A stretch of DNA of 64,000 bases from Nitratireductor alexandrii (GTDB taxonomy: Bacteria; Pseudomonadota; Alphaproteobacteria; Rhizobiales; Rhizobiaceae). Where the stretch lies: contig NZ_RBVY01000011.1 of the NCBI RefSeq assembly GCF_004000215.1, positions 61,885 through 125,884 of the forward strand, read 5' to 3'. The notes beneath the pieces are model-generated. The model did no database searches, was not told the DNA's origin, and saw nothing but the letters and a program-made list of their open reading frames with translations. Both the position numbers and the translations under genes were made by a program. This document shows positions 43,366 to 51,450 of the stretch, in pieces; position 1 is the stretch's first letter, and each line of letters begins with the position of its first letter.

Positions 43366-44538
43366 ATGCAGCATTCCGAAGTGACGGCCAGGGTCAGAAC
43401 CCTGTTGGGAGAGGAGGGGCTTGCGCAGGCCTTCGCGCCGATCGAGGAGGCGTCGGGCCTGCCGAACGCGGCCTACTGGTCGGAGGAATGGCTCGCCCTG
43501 GAACAGGAGCGTGTGTTTCGCCGCTCCTGGGTGTTTGCCGGCGCGGAGGCCGAACTCGCCGAACCCGGCGCGATGAAACCGATCGAGATCGGCGGCGCGC
43601 CGCTGGTGGTGGTGCGCGGCCGGGACGGTATCGTGCGCGCCTTCCACAATGTTTGCCGGCACCGTGGCGCCCGGCTGGTCACCGAGCCGTGTCGCAAGTC
43701 CACCCTGACCTGTCCCTACCATGCGTGGAATTACGGGCTCGACGGCAAGCTGCGCGCCCGGCCGCATTTTCTCGGACCCGACCAGGTCGATCGGTTCGAC
43801 AATGGCGGCGGCGACAAGCTCGATCTGGTGGCGGTGCGTACCGAGGTCTGGAACGGCTGCATCTTCGTCAACGTGTCGGGCGACGCGCAGCCGCTCGCCG
43901 ACTGGCTGGCGCCGCTGCTGCGGCGCACCGGCTCCTACGATTTCTCGGCGATCCGCTGGGCCGGGAAGCTGGAATTCGAGGTGCGGGCCAACTGGAAGCT
44001 GGTCTACGAGAACTACATGGAGGGGTATCACGTCTTTGCCGTGCATCCGCGCCTGATCAAGTTCGCGCCGATGAACATCCGCTGGTCGGGCGAGTGGCAG
44101 GACCATGTCTTCTACAACGACTACGTCTTTCCGCAGGTTGAGGAAGGGCGCGGGGACGGGCTGCCGCATTATCCCGGCCTGCCGCCGGCGGACGCGCAGC
44201 GGGGCCTGTGGTTCCTGTGTTTTCCCCACTTCGCCGCCGAGGTCTATCCCGACCAATTCACCCTGCTGGTCTCCTATCCGGTCGCGCCCGACCTGACGCG
44301 CGAGGAGCTGCATGTGTTTCTCGTCGGGGAGGCGGCGACGGCGGAAACCTTCCGAGAACCGCGCACGGCGCTGATGAAGATGTGGGACGATCTCAACCGC
44401 GAGGATATCGGCGTGCTCGAGCTGCTGCAGCAGGGACGGCGGTCGCCCGCTTATGACGGCGGTCGGCTTTCGCCGCACTGGGAAGGGCCGACCCATCAGT
44501 TCGGCCGCCGCATCGTCGAGAAAGTCATGGCGCCATAA
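43366..44538 (+). CDS. Rieske oxygenase alpha subunit, copy 1 (GbcA/stachydrine demethylase-like)
   Basis: A 390-residue oxygenase. The Rieske [2Fe-2S] ligands are C97, H99, C116 and H119 (VCRHRGARL, then LTCPYHAWNYGLDG). The mononuclear Fe site shows in ENYMEGYHVFAVHP with H222 and H227. The closest functional group is quaternary-amine monooxygenases that demethylate glycine, proline or carnitine-type betaines. Its reductase is not adjacent; the ferredoxin reductase at 62699 might serve it. It is divergent from the XRE regulator. Confidence 0.93.
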   Translation: MQHSEVTARVRTLLGEEGLAQAFAPIEEASGLPNAAYWSEEWLALEQERVFRRSWVFAGAEAELAEPGAMKPIEIGGAPLVVVRGRDGIVRAFHNVCRHRGARLVTEPCRKSTLTCPYHAWNYGLDGKLRARPHFLGPDQVDRFDNGGGDKLDLVAVRTEVWNGCIFVNVSGDAQPLADWLAPLLRRTGSYDFSAIRWAGKLEFEVRANWKLVYENYMEGYHVFAVHPRLIKFAPMNIRWSGEWQDHVFYNDYVFPQVEEGRGDGLPHYPGLPPADAQRGLWFLCFPHFAAEVYPDQFTLLVSYPVAPDLTREELHVFLVGEAATAETFREPRTALMKMWDDLNREDIGVLELLQQGRRSPAYDGGRLSPHWEGPTHQFGRRIVEKVMAP

Positions 44539-44592
44539 CAACCTGGAAAGGGCTCGGCGGCAGCCCGTCGCGGCCGCCGGGCCGCGCCTGGG

Positions 44593-45819
44593 TCAGTCCA
44601 AAAGACAGTCTTCGAGAGGGTAGGTCGACAACAGCTCGTAGCCGTCTTCGACCAGCAGCACCTGCTGTTCCAGCTTGACGCCGTCGCGCTCGCCGAGCGC
44701 GCCGACATAACTTTCCACGCACACCACCATGCCGACCTCCAGCGTGCCGTCATAATGCGACGGCGTGCCGAACACCGGATTGACGCGCGGATACTCGTCC
44801 GCCATGCCGACGCCGTGGATCAGGCAGGTATAGGCGTTGGCGTGATATTCCTCCGGCAGCACCAGCGCCTGCTGTTGAAACTCAAAGAGCGTGAGGCCCG
44901 GGCGCAGCAGGGCGAGATTGTGGTCGATCTCGTCGACGGCGAGGCGGTAGAGCTGCTTCTGCCTCCTGGTCGGTTTGGCCGGCCCGCAATGAAAGGTGCG
45001 CGAGATGTCGGCGAAATAGCCGAACGGGCCGATCATGTCGGTGTCGAAGCCGACAAGGTCGCCGGACTCCACCTGCCGCTGGGTCGCCTCCTGCAGCCAG
45101 GGATTGATCCGCGGTCCGGACGCCAGCATGCGACCGTCGTGCCAGTCGCCGTTATTGGCGAGATTGGTGTAGTTGAGCAGGCCCCAGAGCTGCAGTTCGG
45201 TGACGCCGGGACGAAGCGCCTGCTTCATCTTGGCGATGCCTAGTTCGGCCACCCCGATCGCCCAGCGCATGCAGGCGATCTCGTCAGCCGACTTGATGAC
45301 CCGTGCCGCCTCCGAGACGGTGACGCCGTCGATCACCTCGAGCCCGCGCTGCAGCAGGGCCTGGGTGATGCTCGGGTTGACATATTCCACCGCCACGCGC
45401 CGGTTGTCGGTGCCGATCTCGGCCAGATAACGCACCACGTCGTCGGCGAACAGCCGCGCCGCCTCGCTCAGCTCGTGGCCGCCGTCGAAGAAGTTGAGCG
45501 GGCGTGCCGGGCGCGTTTCGTCGACTATCGGCGGCGTGCCGTAGACGCCGTGGATCACCAACGGTCCCTCGACCGGCACGAACAGATAGGTGGTCGGCAC
45601 ATGCGACTGGAACAGCCCGTAGGTGCGATAGTCGACCGCGTAACGCAGGCTGATTGGGCTCACCAGCACGCAAAGTGCCGCGCCGGTCTCGCGCAGGGCG
45701 CCGCGCAGGCGCCCGAGGCGATAGGCATAGAGCCGTTCCATGTCGATGTCGGGCATGTCGCGATAGGTCCTGAGATCGCTCCACAGGTCGGCCGCGACGA
45801 GTTCGTCAGGGGAAGCCAT
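44593..45819 (-). CDS. M24-family metalloenzyme, DddP-like/creatinase-like
   Basis: A 408-residue pita-bread-fold protein. Probable metal ligands are D259/D261 (GFDTDMIG), D271 (ADISRTF), H335 (LIHGVGMADEYP), E369 (CVESY) and E384 (KLEQQ). MLASGPRINPWLQE and the ligand spacing resemble the DMSP lyase DddP more than prolidases. The family also includes creatinase, Xaa-Pro peptidases and ectoine hydrolases, so DMSP cleavage is only one option. It lies downstream of a peptide/betaine-type binding protein and just after a strong terminator, so its expression may depend on read-through. Confidence is high for the fold, low for the substrate. Confidence 0.85.
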   Translation of the reverse strand: MASPDELVAADLWSDLRTYRDMPDIDMERLYAYRLGRLRGALRETGAALCVLVSPISLRYAVDYRTYGLFQSHVPTTYLFVPVEGPLVIHGVYGTPPIVDETRPARPLNFFDGGHELSEAARLFADDVVRYLAEIGTDNRRVAVEYVNPSITQALLQRGLEVIDGVTVSEAARVIKSADEIACMRWAIGVAELGIAKMKQALRPGVTELQLWGLLNYTNLANNGDWHDGRMLASGPRINPWLQEATQRQVESGDLVGFDTDMIGPFGYFADISRTFHCGPAKPTRRQKQLYRLAVDEIDHNLALLRPGLTLFEFQQQALVLPEEYHANAYTCLIHGVGMADEYPRVNPVFGTPSHYDGTLEVGMVVCVESYVGALGERDGVKLEQQVLLVEDGYELLSTYPLEDCLLD

Positions 45820-45847
45820 GACACGCTATCCACTTCGTTGGATGATG

Positions 45848-45892
45848 AAAAAACGCGGCCGGCGTCCAAAACTGCTTTCAGACGCCGGCCGC
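45848..45892 (-). terminator. Rho-independent terminator between binding protein and M24 gene
   Basis: On the minus strand, perfect 12-base arms (GCGGCCGGCGTC and its complement, 45881-45892 and 45855-45866) enclose a 14-base loop, and are followed by G and six U. It ends 28 bases before the M24 start codon. Transcripts from the binding-protein gene should mostly stop here, with read-through feeding the M24 gene. Confidence 0.75.
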
Positions 45893-45981
45893 CGAAGCGG
45901 GCCGGAAAAACCTGTCCACGACCGCTATGGCGCTCGGTCGAAACGCCCTCGCGGTCCAGCGCTCGGCATGGCGCGTGCCGA

Positions 45982-46008
45982 CCCGAAAACCGGCACCCGG
46001 TTTTCGGG
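45982..46008. repeat. Perfect palindrome resembling a rhizobial intergenic repeat
   Basis: Two 12-base arms, CCCGAAAACCGG and CCGGTTTTCGGG, flank CAC. No U-run follows on either strand. The CCCGAAAACCGG core resembles short palindromes dispersed between genes in Rhizobiales genomes, as I recall them. It lies directly after the binding-protein stop and may protect that mRNA's 3' end. Confidence 0.6.
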
Positions 46009-46016
46009 ATCGAGCG

Positions 46017-47582
46017 CTAGTCGGCGAACCAGGCGCGCTCGGCCAGGCGCGAGCCGAACATGGTGCGGACCAAGTCGGGTTCGACGCCGGCCACCCGGTC
46101 GCTGTAGCCGTCCAGCGCGGCCGGGAAGGCAAAGATGCAGTTGCCGCCTTCGTCGTGGCTCAGCGCCTGCATTTCCTGGTACATCCCGCGCCGCTTTTCG
46201 GCGTCGAGTTCGGTCTGCGCCGCCTTCAGGAGCTGGTTGAAGCGCTCGCCGCACCAGCGCGATTCGTTCCAAGGCGCGTCGCATTGGAAGGCGAGCGAGA
46301 ACATCATGCCCGGAGTCGGGCGTACCCCCCAATAGGTCATGAAATAGGGGCGCTTCATCCACACATTCGACCAGTAGCCGTCGTCGGGTTCGCGCTTTAC
46401 GTTGAGGTTGATGCCGGCCGCGCGGGCCTGCTCGCGCATCAGCACGGCCGAATCGACCGCGCCCGCAAAGGCGGAATTGGCGGCGCTCAGTTCCAGGTCG
46501 AGCGAGCTCAGCCCGGCTTGCTTGAGATGCCATTTGGCCTTTTCGGGGTCGTACTGGCGCTGGGCCAGGTCTTTGTTGAAGAACGGATCGTTGCTGGCGA
46601 TCGGATGGTCGTTGCCGACTTCGCCGAAGCCGGAGAAGGCGCTGGCGACCAGCGCCTCGCGGTCGATGGCGTATTTGACCGCCTGACGCACGTCGTTGTC
46701 GTCGAACGGACCTTCGCGCACGTCCATGCAGCTTGCCACGTAGGTGCTGCCGATCGTCTCGACGAGCTTGAGATTGGGCTGGCGCTGGATCAGGTTGACG
46801 ATCTTCGGCTCGATCCGGTCTGCCGCGTCGACGGCGCCGGTGGTCAGCGCGTTGGCGCGCGCGGTGGCGTCGTTGATGAAGGTGAACTCGATGCCGTCGA
46901 ACCAGGCGCGGTCGGGCTTCCAGTAGTTCGGGTTGCGGCGCGCCGACAAGGTCACGCCGGGCTGGAAGCGTTCCAGGATATAGGGCCCGGAGCCGATGAA
47001 GGTCGTCCAGTCGTTGAAGCCCTCGGGAATGATCTGCAAATGGAAATCGGCGAGGATGACCGGAACGTCGGCATCGCCGGTCGCGTGCTCGACCACCACC
47101 ACGTGGTCGCCGTCGGCGCGCACGTCGGAAATCCCCTCCAGCAGCCCCTTGGCGGCGGACTTCGAATCGTCCGTCATGTGCCTCTTGAGCGAATAGACCA
47201 CGTCGGCTGCGGTGAGCTTCTTGCCGTTGGTGAACTCCACGTCCTTGCGCAGCACGAAGGTCCAGGTCTTGGCGCCGTTGCTGCCCTCCCAGCTTTCGGC
47301 CAGTTCGGGCATCGGGCTCTTGTCCGGCGCGAGCTCGACCAGATTGTTGCCGAACATCCAGCCATAGGCGTATTGCGGATCGGAGAAATAGGTCATCGGA
47401 TCGAGACTGTCGCTCGTGCCGCCCTGCGAATAGCCCACGCGCAGGATTCCGCCTCGCTTTGGCGTCGCGGCCGCGGCGCGACCGGCAAGGCCCGGAAGGC
47501 CAATCGACGCAATGGCCGCCGCGCCGCCGCCCAGAAGGGCGCGCCGCGACAGGTTCCACGATTTCGACGGATCACGATTCAT
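46017..47582 (-). CDS. ABC transporter substrate-binding protein, family 5 (dipeptide/nickel type)
   Basis: A 521-residue periplasmic protein with a twin-arginine signal (NLSRRALLGGGAAAIASIG, cleavage near AAAA) and the family-5 opening GGILRVGYSQGG. TYFSDPQYAYGWMFGNNLVE and VYSLKRHMTD are typical of DppA/OppA-like proteins. I chose ATG 47582, preceded by AGGGAGAG; the upstream extension is non-homologous. It is divergent from the matching permease/ATPase operon. The ligand could be a peptide or a betaine-like or opine-like compound; the catabolic neighbours favour the latter. Confidence 0.92.
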   Translation of the reverse strand: MNRDPSKSWNLSRRALLGGGAAAIASIGLPGLAGRAAAATPKRGGILRVGYSQGGTSDSLDPMTYFSDPQYAYGWMFGNNLVELAPDKSPMPELAESWEGSNGAKTWTFVLRKDVEFTNGKKLTAADVVYSLKRHMTDDSKSAAKGLLEGISDVRADGDHVVVVEHATGDADVPVILADFHLQIIPEGFNDWTTFIGSGPYILERFQPGVTLSARRNPNYWKPDRAWFDGIEFTFINDATARANALTTGAVDAADRIEPKIVNLIQRQPNLKLVETIGSTYVASCMDVREGPFDDNDVRQAVKYAIDREALVASAFSGFGEVGNDHPIASNDPFFNKDLAQRQYDPEKAKWHLKQAGLSSLDLELSAANSAFAGAVDSAVLMREQARAAGINLNVKREPDDGYWSNVWMKRPYFMTYWGVRPTPGMMFSLAFQCDAPWNESRWCGERFNQLLKAAQTELDAEKRRGMYQEMQALSHDEGGNCIFAFPAALDGYSDRVAGVEPDLVRTMFGSRLAERAWFAD

Positions 47583-47729
47583 TCGAACTCTCCCTTTCGC
47601 CCCTCGTGCGGGCCGTCGCCGCCAGGGGCGGTCGGCAGCGACGCGTTCTCCCGGCACCGCGCGCCCGGCCCCGACCGCTCCTCGTTCGCGGCCTTTTTCG
47701 GGGACTGGCGCTGGTGTGCGTTTTGTTCA

Positions 47730-47770
47730 TTGACGAGCGTACGATTGTTTTATTAACCTGTCTATAGAAA
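47730..47770 (+). promoter_or_regulatory. Promoter/operator element shared with 58830-58870
   Basis: Forty-one bases here align without gaps to 58830-58870 with 27 identities. The strongest blocks are TTGAC at the start, CGTAC-NN-TTGTT in the middle and TGTC-N-ATAG near the end. TTGAC could be a -35 element. A second ACGATTGT follows at 47772-47779, 31 bases after the first at 47741. It precedes the ABC permease operon and probably binds the RpiR regulator at 57922. Confidence 0.6.
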
Positions 47771-47803
47771 AACGATTGTATCATTCGGACAACCGGAAGC
47801 TCG

Positions 47804-48760
47804 ATGGGGAACATACTGACGCTGGTCTTGAAGCGCCTGGCTTTGGGTGTGTTCGTGCTGTGGATCGTCTCGCTGATCATTTTTCTCGGCGTGTCGATGC
47901 TGCCGGGCGACGTGGCCACCGAAATCCTCGGCCGCTCGGCCCTGCCGGAGACGGTGGCGGCGTTCCGGCGCGAGCTTGGGCTCGATCTGCCTTTGCACGT
48001 GCGCTATCTCGACTGGCTCTCGGGGCTTTTGAGCGGCGATCTCGGCAATTCGCTCGCCAACGGGCGCGCCATATCCGAACTGATGGGCGAGCGGCTGGGC
48101 AACACCGTCTTTCTGGCCGCGGTCGCGGCCTGCGTCGCGGTGCCGGTCTCGCTGATGCTCGGCCTGTTGACGGCGCTCTATCGCGGCAGCCTGTTCGACC
48201 GTCTCACCAATCTGGTGACGCTGACCTGGATGTCGTTCCCCGAGTTCTTCGTCGCCTATATCCTGATCATGTTTCTGTCGGTGCAGCTCGGCTGGTTCCC
48301 GAGCCTGTCGACGATGCGGCCGGGCAACGGTTTCGGCGAGGCGCTGCACCTGGCCGCGCTGCCGGCGCTGACGCTGACGCTGGTGGTCGCCGCACACATG
48401 ATGCGCATGACCCGGGCCGCGATCATCAGCGTTCTGGCGAGCCCCTATATCGAGATGGCGCGGCTGAAGGGGGCGACGCGCTACAGCCTGATCGTCCGCC
48501 ACGCCCTGCCCAACGCGCTGGCGCCGATCATCAACGTCGTGGCCGTCGACCTTGCCTATCTGATCGTCGGCGTCGTCGTCGTGGAGGTGGTGTTCGTCTA
48601 TCCCGGCCTCGGGCAGCTGATGGTGGATTCGGTCCAGCGCCGCGACGTGCCGGTGGTGCAGGCATGCAGCCTGATCTTCGCGGCCACCTATGTGATGCTC
48701 AACCTGATCGCCGACATTCTGTCGATCCTGACCAATCCGAGGCTTTTGTATCCGCGATGA
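47804..48760 (+). CDS. ABC transporter permease (DppB-like)
   Basis: A 318-residue inner-membrane permease of the dipeptide/oligopeptide/nickel class with about six helices: N-terminal GNILTLVLKRLALGVFVLWI, then FRRELGLDLPLHVRYLDWL. The EAA-type loop MARLKGATRYSLIVRHALPNAL contacts the ATPase. Start ATG 47804. It is divergent from the binding-protein gene, from which it is separated by 221 bases with the shared operator element. Its stop overlaps the next permease by 4 bases. Confidence 0.94.
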   Translation: MGNILTLVLKRLALGVFVLWIVSLIIFLGVSMLPGDVATEILGRSALPETVAAFRRELGLDLPLHVRYLDWLSGLLSGDLGNSLANGRAISELMGERLGNTVFLAAVAACVAVPVSLMLGLLTALYRGSLFDRLTNLVTLTWMSFPEFFVAYILIMFLSVQLGWFPSLSTMRPGNGFGEALHLAALPALTLTLVVAAHMMRMTRAAIISVLASPYIEMARLKGATRYSLIVRHALPNALAPIINVVAVDLAYLIVGVVVVEVVFVYPGLGQLMVDSVQRRDVPVVQACSLIFAATYVMLNLIADILSILTNPRLLYPR

Positions 48761-49680
48761 GCGATCCTTCCAGACCCTACGAGGCCGCGTCGCCGCCGGA
48801 CAGCGGCAATGCCGGTCAACCGGCCGCCGGCGGCCTGCGCGCCGCAGCCGGCGCGTTCGCCAAGAGCCTCGGCGCGGCGCCGTGGAGCGCCTGGTTCGGT
48901 TTGGCCGTGATCGCGGTCTACGTGATCGTGGCCGTGTTCGCGCCGTTGATCGCGCCCTATGGCGAAAGCGAGGTCGTCGGCGCGCAGTTCAGCCCGTGGT
49001 CGAACGCGTTCCCGCTCGGGACCGACAATCTCGGACGCGACACCTTCACGCGGCTGATCTACGGCGCACGCAACACGGTCGGCATCGCGTTTGTGACCAC
49101 CTGTTTGGCCTTCATCATCGGCGGCGGGGCCGGGCTGCTGGCGGCCACCGTCGGACGCTGGCTCGATCAGTTTCTCGCCCGCGCCGTCGACGTGCTGATG
49201 GCGATCCCGCAATTGATTTTCGCGATGCTGCTTCTGACCATCTTCGGCACCTCGGTGCCGACCCTGATCGTCATCATCGCCGTGCTCGATTCCACGCGCG
49301 TGTTCCGGCTGGCGCGGGCGGCGGGCATGAACGTCGTGGTGATGGATTTCGTCGAAGTTGCGCGGCTGCGCGGCGAGGGGCTGGGCTGGGTCGTGCGCCG
49401 GGAGATCCTGCCCAACATCCTGCCGCCGCTGATCGCCGAGTTCGGCATGCGGTTCTGCTTCGTGTTCCTCTTGATCAGCTCGCTGTCCTTCCTGGGGATC
49501 GGCATCCAGCCGCCGACGGCCGACTGGGGCTCGATGGTGCGCGACAACGCCATCCTGATCACCTATGGCGACATCACGCCGCTTCTGCCGGCCGCGGCGA
49601 TCGCGCTTCTGACCGTCGGCGTCAACTTCGTCGTCGACTGGTTCCTGCATGAAACGAGCGGGCTGCATGATGAATCGTGA
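48757..49680 (+). CDS. ABC transporter permease (DppC-like)
   Basis: A 307-residue second permease. About 40 N-terminal residues are polar and low-complexity, then helices begin at WSAWFGLAVIAVYVIVAVFAPL. FPLGTDNLGRDTFTRLIYGAR is the DppC hallmark, and VEVARLRGEGLGWVVRREILPNI is the coupling loop. The ATG overlaps the DppB-like stop (ATGA). It completes the channel of the importer. Confidence 0.94.
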   Translation: MSDPSRPYEAASPPDSGNAGQPAAGGLRAAAGAFAKSLGAAPWSAWFGLAVIAVYVIVAVFAPLIAPYGESEVVGAQFSPWSNAFPLGTDNLGRDTFTRLIYGARNTVGIAFVTTCLAFIIGGGAGLLAATVGRWLDQFLARAVDVLMAIPQLIFAMLLLTIFGTSVPTLIVIIAVLDSTRVFRLARAAGMNVVVMDFVEVARLRGEGLGWVVRREILPNILPPLIAEFGMRFCFVFLLISSLSFLGIGIQPPTADWGSMVRDNAILITYGDITPLLPAAAIALLTVGVNFVVDWFLHETSGLHDES

Positions 49681-51307
49681 AAACATGTCCGACCCGCGGG
49701 ACGACGTGGTGCTGGAAATGCGCGGGCTGCGCATCGAGGGCCAGAACGACGCCGGCTGGGTGGAGATCGTCAAGGGGATCGACCTCACGCTGAAGCGCGG
49801 CGAGGTGCTCGGCCTGATCGGGGAATCGGGCGCCGGCAAGTCCACGATCGGCCTGGCAGCGCTCGGCTACGCGCGGCCGGGTTGTCGCATCAGCGGCGGC
49901 GTCAGCCTGTTCGACGGCGCAGATCTCAACGTGCTGAGCGAAGACGAGCTGCGCCGGTTGCGCGGCGTGCGCATCGCCTATGTGGCGCAGTCGGCGGCCG
50001 CGTCGTTCAACCCGGCCCATCGCATCATCGACCAGTTCGTCGAGGTGGCGACCCTGCACGGCGCCTGCGATGCCGCGACGGCGCGCCAGGAAGCTGTCGC
50101 GCTCTACCGCAAGCTGCGCCTGCCGGATCCCGAGACGATCGGCGACCGTTTCCCGCACCAGGTTTCGGGCGGCCAGCTCCAGCGCGCCATGGTGGCGATG
50201 GCGATGGCCTGCCGGCCCGACCTGATCGTCTTCGACGAACCGACGACGGCGCTCGACGTCACCACCCAGATCGAGGTGCTCGCCGCCATCAAGGACGTCG
50301 TGCGGGACTTTAATACCGCCGCGATCTACATCACCCACGATCTCGCGGTGGTGGCGCAGCTCGCCGACCGCATCATGGTGTTGCGCTATGGCGAGCTGGT
50401 CGAGGAGGGCGAGACGCGGCGCGTGCTCGAACGCCCGAACGCCGCCTATACGCGCGAGCTGTTGGCATCGGGCGCGGCGCGCCGGGTCGGCTCGCATGTC
50501 GGCCGGGCGATCCTCGAGATCGGCGACGTCAGCGCCGCCTATGGCGCGAGCAAGGTGCTGCACGATGTCAGCCTGTCGGTGGCCGAAGGCACCACGGTGG
50601 CGATCGTCGGCGAATCGGGATCGGGCAAGTCGACGCTGGCGCGCGTGGTGACGGGCCTGTTGCCCTGCACCGGGGGAACGGTCCGCTTCGACGGCGAAGA
50701 GTTGAAGCCGACGCTGCGCGAGCGCAGCAGCGTGCTGCGCCGGCGCATACAGCTCGTCCACCAGACCCCCGACACCTCGCTGAACCCGCGCCAGCGGGTG
50801 GACGAGATTCTGGGGCGGCCGCTTACCTTCTTCCACGGCATGACCGGCGCCGCGCGCAAGGAGCGGATGGTCGAACTGCTCGACCAGATCGAGCTCGGCG
50901 AGGCCTTTCTGCAGCGCTATCCGGGCGAGTTGTCGGGCGGGCAGAAACAGCGCCTGTGCATCGCCCGCGCCCTCGCCGCCGAGCCGGACCTGATCATCTG
51001 CGACGAGGTGACCTCGGCCCTCGACCAGCTCGTCGCACGCGGCATCCTCAAGCTGTTGATGCGGCTGCAGGAGGAGTTGCGGGTCTCCTATCTGTTCATC
51101 ACCCACGACATCGCCACCGTCAGGGCGATCGCAGACGAGGTCGTCGTCATGCATCAGGGGCGAGTGGTGGAGCAGGGACCGAAGGAGGAAATCTTCGTGC
51201 CGCCCCATCACGCCTATACCGAATTGCTGCTGGCCTCGGTCCCGCAAATGGACCCGGACTGGCTCGACACAATCCGCCAGACGCGCATGGCGCCGGCACA
51301 GTCATAA
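49667..51307 (+). CDS. ABC transporter ATP-binding protein, DppD-DppF fusion
   Basis: A 546-residue protein with two complete ATPase domains. Domain 1 has GESGAGKS near residue 50, VSGGQLQRA and FDEPTTALDV; domain 2 has GESGSGKS near residue 320, LSGGQKQRL and CDEVTSALD. This replaces the separate DppD and DppF of most systems. Start codons at 49649, 49667, 49670 and 49685 are all in frame; I chose 49667, a 14-base overlap with the permease gene. It powers uptake with the two permeases upstream. Confidence 0.93.
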   Translation: MMNRENMSDPRDDVVLEMRGLRIEGQNDAGWVEIVKGIDLTLKRGEVLGLIGESGAGKSTIGLAALGYARPGCRISGGVSLFDGADLNVLSEDELRRLRGVRIAYVAQSAAASFNPAHRIIDQFVEVATLHGACDAATARQEAVALYRKLRLPDPETIGDRFPHQVSGGQLQRAMVAMAMACRPDLIVFDEPTTALDVTTQIEVLAAIKDVVRDFNTAAIYITHDLAVVAQLADRIMVLRYGELVEEGETRRVLERPNAAYTRELLASGAARRVGSHVGRAILEIGDVSAAYGASKVLHDVSLSVAEGTTVAIVGESGSGKSTLARVVTGLLPCTGGTVRFDGEELKPTLRERSSVLRRRIQLVHQTPDTSLNPRQRVDEILGRPLTFFHGMTGAARKERMVELLDQIELGEAFLQRYPGELSGGQKQRLCIARALAAEPDLIICDEVTSALDQLVARGILKLLMRLQEELRVSYLFITHDIATVRAIADEVVVMHQGRVVEQGPKEEIFVPPHHAYTELLLASVPQMDPDWLDTIRQTRMAPAQS

Positions 51308-51450
51308 GCCGCGGCACCTCCCCCGGTTGACAGGCAGCCCGCTCATGCGCCACGTCGGTGGGTGAGACCGTTCGGGGGCGCGGCGTTTCGACGGCGCGAC
51401 CCTGAGGGCCCACACGGGCACTGCCCTGAGCCGCGAAGTGGAGGACATGG

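Noticed and set aside
51308..51450. A possible structured RNA or riboswitch in the gap before the MFS gene
   Set aside because: I found some GC-rich pairing but no motif of a known riboswitch class, and such pairing is common at this GC content.
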